Source: an uncultured Actinomycetes bacterium (lineage in GTDB: Bacteria; Actinomycetota; Actinomycetes; Nanopelagicales; Nanopelagicaceae). From it: a stretch of 9,229 nucleotides of DNA. Under the pieces are notes generated by a model that was not told where the DNA came from, made no database searches, and worked only from the letters and a program-made list of their open reading frames with translations. Shown here one piece after another: positions 6,079 through 9,229 of the stretch (positions within the stretch are counted from its first letter, which is position 1; every line of letters begins with the position of its first letter). The position numbers were made by a program, and so were the translations under genes. The stretch is from positions 1 to 9,229 of the forward strand of contig CAIUAO010000086.1 of NCBI GenBank assembly GCA_903897155.1, read 5' to 3'.

Positions 6079-6626
6079 ATTTCAGCCATTCGTGCTTTAA
6101 CTATAGAAAGCAGCAGCTTCTCGTCAATCTCCCAATCATTGGGAACGCCAATAGTCTTTTTCTTCACATCTAAATCTTTCATCTTGGGTGCAAAGCGCTC
6201 GATGACATCCTTGCTCCACGGGGCTAGGAGTATGTGGTTCTTTGCAGCAGAGATACCAAAAACGTAGTCTTTTTCAATACGTAGCATGGGTTGATTCCAA
6301 GCAATCGCAAGCTCAAGTTCAGGGTACTTGGAAGTGATGACCTTAAAAATCGCTTTAATGGTCTTTACCTGAATAGGTGCAAGAGTTTTGTAGTAATCGG
6401 CGGGCTTATCAAATCTTTGCGCAGATTGGGACCCGCGTGAATACATCACAAGAGCATTGGCGTGGGCTTGTGAGAAGCCGTAGTTCTCGCGCAAGTGAGC
6501 TATCTGCTCTGGGTATTTTTTGCCTTCAAGCTTTGCCATGACTTTAAACCAGTACGACATTTTCTCGCCGTATTTTTTCTCAATGGAAGGAAAGTGAGCT
6601 TCTCGGCTTGGGTCTTTAGGCGACAT
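6075..6626 (-). CDS. DUF4287 + DUF1801 (YdhG-like) two-domain protein
   Basis: This 183-aa soluble protein is of unknown function. Residues about 1-73 match the DUF4287 pattern (M-S-Y-W-F-K-V-M...Y-P-E-Q-I-A-H-L-R-E-N-Y-G-F-S-Q-A-H-A-N-A-L-V). Residues about 80-181 match DUF1801/YdhG-like folds (E-L-A-I-A-W-N-Q-P-M-L...F-G-I-S-A-A-K-N-H-I-L-L-A-P-W). The DUF1801 relatives include frataxin-like YdhG/Fra of Bacillus, but an iron role here is not supported by any visible ligand set. ATG 6626 has AAGGA at 6635-6639 on the minus strand, 8 nt upstream and inside the last codons of ndgR. The gene begins 2 nt after the ndgR stop, so it is almost certainly in the ndgR operon. Its TAA overlaps the TAA of the TRIC gene. 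Domain assignment is from memory. Confidence 0.82.
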   Translation of the reverse strand: MSPKDPSREAHFPSIEKKYGEKMSYWFKVMAKLEGKKYPEQIAHLRENYGFSQAHANALVMYSRGSQSAQRFDKPADYYKTLAPIQVKTIKAIFKVITSKYPELELAIAWNQPMLRIEKDYVFGISAAKNHILLAPWSKDVIERFAPKMKDLDVKKKTIGVPNDWEIDEKLLLSIVKARMAEI

Positions 6627-6628
6627 AG

Positions 6629-7348
6629 TTACTTTCCTTGAATTAAATATTCACTCAGACGAGCAGCAGTTGCCATCACTTGGGCGGCGTAGGTTCGACC
6701 TGGTTGGCGACCAAGGCGTTCCATTGGTCCGCTGATGCTTACTGCAGCAATGACTTTGTTATTAGGTCCGCGCACCGGAGCAGAGACAGATGCAACACCT
6801 GCTTCTCTTTCTCCTACAGATTGAGCCCATCCTCGGCGCCTGACCGCAGATAGAGATGCAGCAGTGAACTTTGAATTCACAAGCCCACGGTGAAGTTTGT
6901 CTGGATCTTCCCAAGCAAGAAGTACTTGAGCAGCAGAGCCTGCCTGCATTGTGAGAACCGTTCCTACCGGAACAGAGTCGCGAAGGCCTGAAAGGCGTTC
7001 TGCAGTTGCAACACAAATTCTTTGATCACCTTGGCGGCGATAGAGCTGAGCGCTTTCACCAGATGCATCTCGAAGAGCAGAGAGCGCAGGGGCGGCGACA
7101 GAGAGAAGTCGATCTTCACCTGCGGCAGATGCCAATTCTGCAGCGCGAGCACCGAGCACAAAACGACCCATGAGATCACGGGTAACTAGGCGGTGATGTT
7201 CTAGTGCAACGGCTAAACGGTGAGCGGTAGGACGAGCGATACCGGTAGCGATCACAAGTTCAGTCAATGAGTGAGGGCCGGCTTCTAAGGTCGCAAGAAT
7301 GCGCACGGATTTGTCTAAGACGCCAACTCCGCTATTCTTCTTGTCCAT
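6629..7348 (-). CDS. ndgR: IclR-family regulator of leucine biosynthesis (NdgR/LtbR)
   Basis: This 239-aa regulator has an N-terminal winged helix-turn-helix (about residues 10-60, with T-G-I-A-R-P-T-A-H-R-L-A-V-A-L-E-H-H at 35-52) and a C-terminal IclR effector domain ending in G-W-A-Q-S-V-G-E-R-E-A-G-V-A-S-V-S-A-P-V (173-192). Sequence and length closely resemble Streptomyces NdgR and Corynebacterium LtbR, which control leuCD and other amino-acid genes. It lies divergent to leuC, as those do. ATG 7348 was chosen because M-D-K-K-N-S-G-V-G-V-L-D-K matches the family start; a GTG 21 nt earlier (7369) would add RWHYQSM-type residues. No ribosome site precedes ATG, but CATTAT ends 6 nt before it, suggesting a leaderless mRNA. 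The palindrome between its -35 and -10 suggests self-repression. Confidence 0.93.
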   Translation of the reverse strand: MDKKNSGVGVLDKSVRILATLEAGPHSLTELVIATGIARPTAHRLAVALEHHRLVTRDLMGRFVLGARAAELASAAGEDRLLSVAAPALSALRDASGESAQLYRRQGDQRICVATAERLSGLRDSVPVGTVLTMQAGSAAQVLLAWEDPDKLHRGLVNSKFTAASLSAVRRRGWAQSVGEREAGVASVSAPVRGPNNKVIAAVSISGPMERLGRQPGRTYAAQVMATAARLSEYLIQGK

Positions 7349-7353
7349 ACTCT

Positions 7354-7359
7354 GATAAT
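7354..7359 (+). promoter_or_regulatory. Predicted -10 element of the leuCD operon
   Basis: GATAAT matches TATAAT at 5 of 6 positions. It would start transcription near 7366 and give a leader of about 48 nt before leuC. The region 17-18 nt upstream (GCTATT or CGCTAT) is not a good -35. The hexamer overlaps the minus-strand -10 of ndgR (7355-7360), so both promoters may compete for polymerase. Confidence 0.45.
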
Positions 7360-7383
7360 GCCATCTCACACATTGAGATGCAA
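7355..7383 (-). promoter_or_regulatory. Predicted leaderless promoter of ndgR
   Basis: On the minus strand TTGCAT (7383-7378) and CATTAT (7360-7355) are 17 nt apart, and the -10 ends 6 nt before ATG 7348. This places transcription start on or beside the start codon, and no Shine-Dalgarno is present. Hexamers match consensus at 3/6 and 4/6, so the call rests mostly on spacing. The inverted repeat 7362-7380 lies between the two hexamers. Confidence 0.5.
7362..7380. promoter_or_regulatory. Inverted repeat, probable NdgR/LtbR operator
   Basis: CATCTCA (7362-7368) and TGAGATG (7374-7380) are perfect inverted copies around the 5-nt spacer CACAT. The site covers the expected leuC transcription start and lies between the -35 and -10 of ndgR. 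A dimeric IclR-type repressor bound here could shut both genes. NdgR/LtbR proteins are known to bind the ndgR-leuC gap in other Actinobacteria; I have not matched this site to a published consensus. Confidence 0.6.
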
Positions 7384-7403
7384 GTATTAGGGACAGGAAG
7401 TTG

Positions 7404-7407
7404 GGAG
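7404..7407 (+). promoter_or_regulatory. Ribosome binding site that fixes the leuC start
   Basis: GGAG (within GGGAGAAG) stands 6 nt before ATG 7414. The other in-frame ATG at 7378 has no such site and lies inside the inverted repeat, so 7414 is preferred. Confidence 0.75.
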
Positions 7408-7413
7408 AAGCTG

Positions 7414-8811
7414 ATGGGCAAGACGCTCGCAGAAAAGATATGGGCCGATCACGTTGCGCACTCTGCGCCAGGTGAGCCTGACTTAATTTATATCGATCTG
7501 CACCTTCTCCATGAAGTTACCTCACCACAAGCTTTCGATGGCTTGCGCCTGGCAGGACGCAAAGTGCGCCGCACTGATCTGACTATTGCAACAGAAGATC
7601 ACAACACCCCGACGCTTAATATTGATAAGCCAATCGCTGATCCTGTTTCTAAATTACAGGTCGATACCCTTCGCAAGAACGCCGCTGAATTTGGTGTGCG
7701 CATCCACTCACTAGGAGATGCCGAACAAGGCATTGTGCACGTTGTTGGCCCACAACTTGGTTTAAGCCAACCTGGAATGACTATTGTTTGCGGAGATTCA
7801 CACACTTCAACGCATGGCGCTTTTGGCGCGCTTGCTTTTGGTATTGGAACATCTGAAGTAGAGCACGTCCTTGCAACACAGACACTTCCACTTGTGCGCC
7901 CAAAGACTATGGCAATTAATGTTGATGGAACTTTGCCAGATGGTGTGAGCGCAAAAGACATCATCCTTGCGATCATTGCTCAAATCGGTACAGGCGGCGG
8001 TCAGGGTTATGTCATCGAATACCGCGGCTCTGCTATTCGCGCACTTTCTATGGAAGGTCGCATGACGATCTGCAACATGTCTATTGAGGCAGGTGCGCGC
8101 GCAGGACTTATCGCTCCTGATGAAACTACATTTGCATATGTAAAGGGCAAGCCTCACGCCCCAGAGGGCGCCGATTGGGACGCTGCTGTTGCTTTTTGGA
8201 AGACCCTGAAGAGCGATGATGATGCAAAGTTTGATAAGGAAATCACGCTCAAGGCTGAAGATCTAGCGCCATTTGTTACATGGGGAACTAACCCTGGACA
8301 AGGTGCGCCACTTAATTCACTTGTGCCAAACCCAGCAGACTTTTCAAACCCAGAAGATCAAGGCGCAGCAGAACGCGCACTTACTTATATGGGTCTAACA
8401 GCTGGAACACCTCTTAAGTCCATCAAGGTAGACACAATCTTTCTTGGTTCATGCACCAATGGACGCATCGAAGATCTACGCGCAGCAGCTGCAGTGATCA
8501 AGGGCAAGAAGATCAATAAAGATCTTCGCATGCTTGTTGTTCCTGGCTCTGCTCGTGTTCGCCTTCAAGCAGAACAAGAAGGCCTAGATAAGGTCTTTTT
8601 AGATGCGGGTGCTGAATGGCGTAATGCTGGTTGCTCTATGTGTCTTGGAATGAACCCAGATCAGCTCGCTGTAGGTGAGCGTTCTGCATCAACTTCTAAT
8701 AGAAACTTTGAAGGACGCCAAGGCAAGGGCGGACGTACTCACCTTGTGAGCCCACTTGTTGCAGCAGCAACTGCGATACGCGGAACTCTCTCATCACCGG
8801 CAGATTTGTAA
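7414..8811 (+). CDS. leuC: 3-isopropylmalate dehydratase large subunit (LeuC)
   Basis: This 465-aa aconitase-family subunit, with LeuD, isomerises 2-isopropylmalate to 3-isopropylmalate in leucine biosynthesis in the cytoplasm. The three [4Fe-4S] ligands are present at C347 (S-C-T-N-G-R), C407 and C410 (N-A-G-C-S-M-C-L-G-M-N), the same numbers I recall for E. coli LeuC, which supports the start at 7414. Other family segments include H-E-V-T-S-P-Q-A-F-D-G-L, T-E-D-H-N-T-P and C-G-D-S-H-T-S-T-H-G-A-F-G. The frame stays open upstream to 7267 but that part is antisense to ndgR. ATG 7378 would add 12 residues and is not favoured. LeuD follows after 11 nt. The leader holds no run of leucine codons, so control is probably by repressor and not attenuation. 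Confidence 0.97.
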   Translation: MGKTLAEKIWADHVAHSAPGEPDLIYIDLHLLHEVTSPQAFDGLRLAGRKVRRTDLTIATEDHNTPTLNIDKPIADPVSKLQVDTLRKNAAEFGVRIHSLGDAEQGIVHVVGPQLGLSQPGMTIVCGDSHTSTHGAFGALAFGIGTSEVEHVLATQTLPLVRPKTMAINVDGTLPDGVSAKDIILAIIAQIGTGGGQGYVIEYRGSAIRALSMEGRMTICNMSIEAGARAGLIAPDETTFAYVKGKPHAPEGADWDAAVAFWKTLKSDDDAKFDKEITLKAEDLAPFVTWGTNPGQGAPLNSLVPNPADFSNPEDQGAAERALTYMGLTAGTPLKSIKVDTIFLGSCTNGRIEDLRAAAAVIKGKKINKDLRMLVVPGSARVRLQAEQEGLDKVFLDAGAEWRNAGCSMCLGMNPDQLAVGERSASTSNRNFEGRQGKGGRTHLVSPLVAAATAIRGTLSSPADL

Positions 8812-8815
8812 GGAG
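8811..8815 (+). promoter_or_regulatory. Ribosome binding site of leuD overlapping the leuC stop
   Basis: AGGAG begins on the last base of the leuC TAA and is 7 nt before ATG 8823. It is one of the strongest ribosome sites in the window. Its place at the leuC stop supports coupled synthesis of the two enzyme subunits. Confidence 0.75.
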
Positions 8816-8822
8816 AAGGACT

Positions 8823-9229
8823 ATGGATAAATTTATTTCACATACCGGCACTGCCGTTCCACTACGCCGATCCAACGTGGACACAGATCAGATCATTCCT
8901 GCTGTCTATCTCAAGCGCGTGACAAAGAGTGGATTTGAAGATGGACTCTTTGCTGCATGGCGCAGTGATCCAGAGTTTGTCCTTAATAAGCCTGAATATA
9001 AAGCGGCAACAATCTTGGTAGCAGGTGCTGATTTTGGTACTGGATCCTCGCGGGAGCATGCGGTGTGGGCGCTTCAGAACTATGGTTTTAAAGCAGTTAT
9101 TTCAAGTCGCTTTGCAGATATCTTCCGTGGTAACTCTCAAAAGGGTGGACTGCTCACCGTTGTTTTGCCAGAGGCAGATGTTGAGAAGATCTGGGCTGCC
9201 ATTGAATCTGATCCAAGTACGCAGGTCAC
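8823..9229 (+). CDS. leuD: 3-isopropylmalate dehydratase small subunit (LeuD), N-terminal part (3' end outside window)
   Basis: The frame is open from ATG 8823 to the window edge: 135 codons of a protein usually near 200 aa. It is the swivel-domain subunit that completes the LeuCD active site. Family motifs are clear: N-V-D-T-D-Q-I-I-P-A-V-Y-L at 18-30, F-G-T-G-S-S-R-E-H-A at 71-80 (with the substrate-contacting Ser-Ser-Arg) and S-R-F-A-D-I-F-R-G-N at 95-104, followed by K-G-G-L-L. No stop or frameshift interrupts the visible part. It is 11 nt downstream of leuC and shares its promoter. Confidence 0.96.
   Translation, partial: MDKFISHTGTAVPLRRSNVDTDQIIPAVYLKRVTKSGFEDGLFAAWRSDPEFVLNKPEYKAATILVAGADFGTGSSREHAVWALQNYGFKAVISSRFADIFRGNSQKGGLLTVVLPEADVEKIWAAIESDPSTQV

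Noticed and set aside
7267..7413. Upstream extension of leuC to 7267, including ATG 7378
   Set aside because: The region to 7348 is antisense to the conserved N-terminus of ndgR. ATG 7378 lies within the operator repeat and lacks a ribosome site, while ATG 7414 has one and gives the expected family N-terminus and cysteine numbering.
7366..7413. Leucine attenuator or T-box in the leuC leader
   Set aside because: The leader is only about 48 nt, has no separate short frame with repeated Leu codons and no terminator/antiterminator pair.
8862..9059. 65-codon minus-strand frame opposite leuD
   Set aside because: It lies antisense to the conserved leuD coding sequence and has no domain pattern or ribosome site.
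1..9229. Mobile element, CRISPR array, phage or defence system
   Set aside because: No transposase, integrase, direct-repeat array or toxin-antitoxin pair is visible; all long frames are housekeeping or conserved families with even base composition.

Overview
This window is an ordinary, tightly packed stretch of a bacterial core genome. It carries ten complete protein genes, two genes cut by the window edges (rsmE at the left, leuD at the right) and two tRNA genes. I see no mobile element, CRISPR array, phage gene or toxin cassette. The proteins read as actinobacterial: the IclR regulator closely resembles Streptomyces NdgR / Corynebacterium LtbR as I remember them, and the order gltX - tRNA-Gln - tRNA-Glu - ndgR - leuC - leuD is an actinobacterial arrangement. 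Base composition is moderate, by eye mid-40s percent GC, much lower than in most Actinobacteria. Together with very short gaps and several overlapping genes, this suggests a streamlined low-GC actinobacterium such as the freshwater acI / Nanopelagicales group. That placement is an inference.

Left block (1-2962, + strand): the end of rsmE (16S rRNA m3U1498 methyltransferase), a HINT-type HIT protein, a PhoH-like ATPase, ybeY (rRNA-maturation endoribonuclease) and a CBS-pair/CorC-type protein. These are ribosome and RNA maintenance genes plus a predicted ion-homeostasis protein. Gaps are 16-26 nt or an AUGA overlap, so they look like one operon. The CorC-type protein lacks the N-terminal membrane domain that many actinobacterial relatives carry.

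Middle block (2980-6078, + strand): an FAH-family enzyme overlaps gltX by 8 nt. It is followed by tRNA-Gln(CUG), tRNA-Glu(CUC) and a seven-helix membrane protein of the TRIC/UPF0126 family. GltX beside its tRNA substrates fits the actinobacterial route in which one GluRS charges both tRNAs and GatCAB makes Gln-tRNA.

Right block: on the minus strand, ndgR is followed after 2 nt by a DUF4287 + DUF1801 gene. That gene converges on the TRIC gene so closely that the two stop codons share the bases TTAA. Divergently from ndgR, leuC and leuD encode the two subunits of isopropylmalate isomerase (leucine biosynthesis). The 65-nt ndgR/leuC gap holds overlapping -10 elements on both strands and a 7-5-7 inverted repeat, the probable NdgR operator. 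The layout implies that ndgR is transcribed as a leaderless mRNA.

The most notable points for follow-up are the divergent control region, a perfect 16-bp palindrome inside the start of the FAH gene, the ndgR-DUF4287 coupling and the membrane-domain-less CorC protein. None of them amounts to a clear new system.
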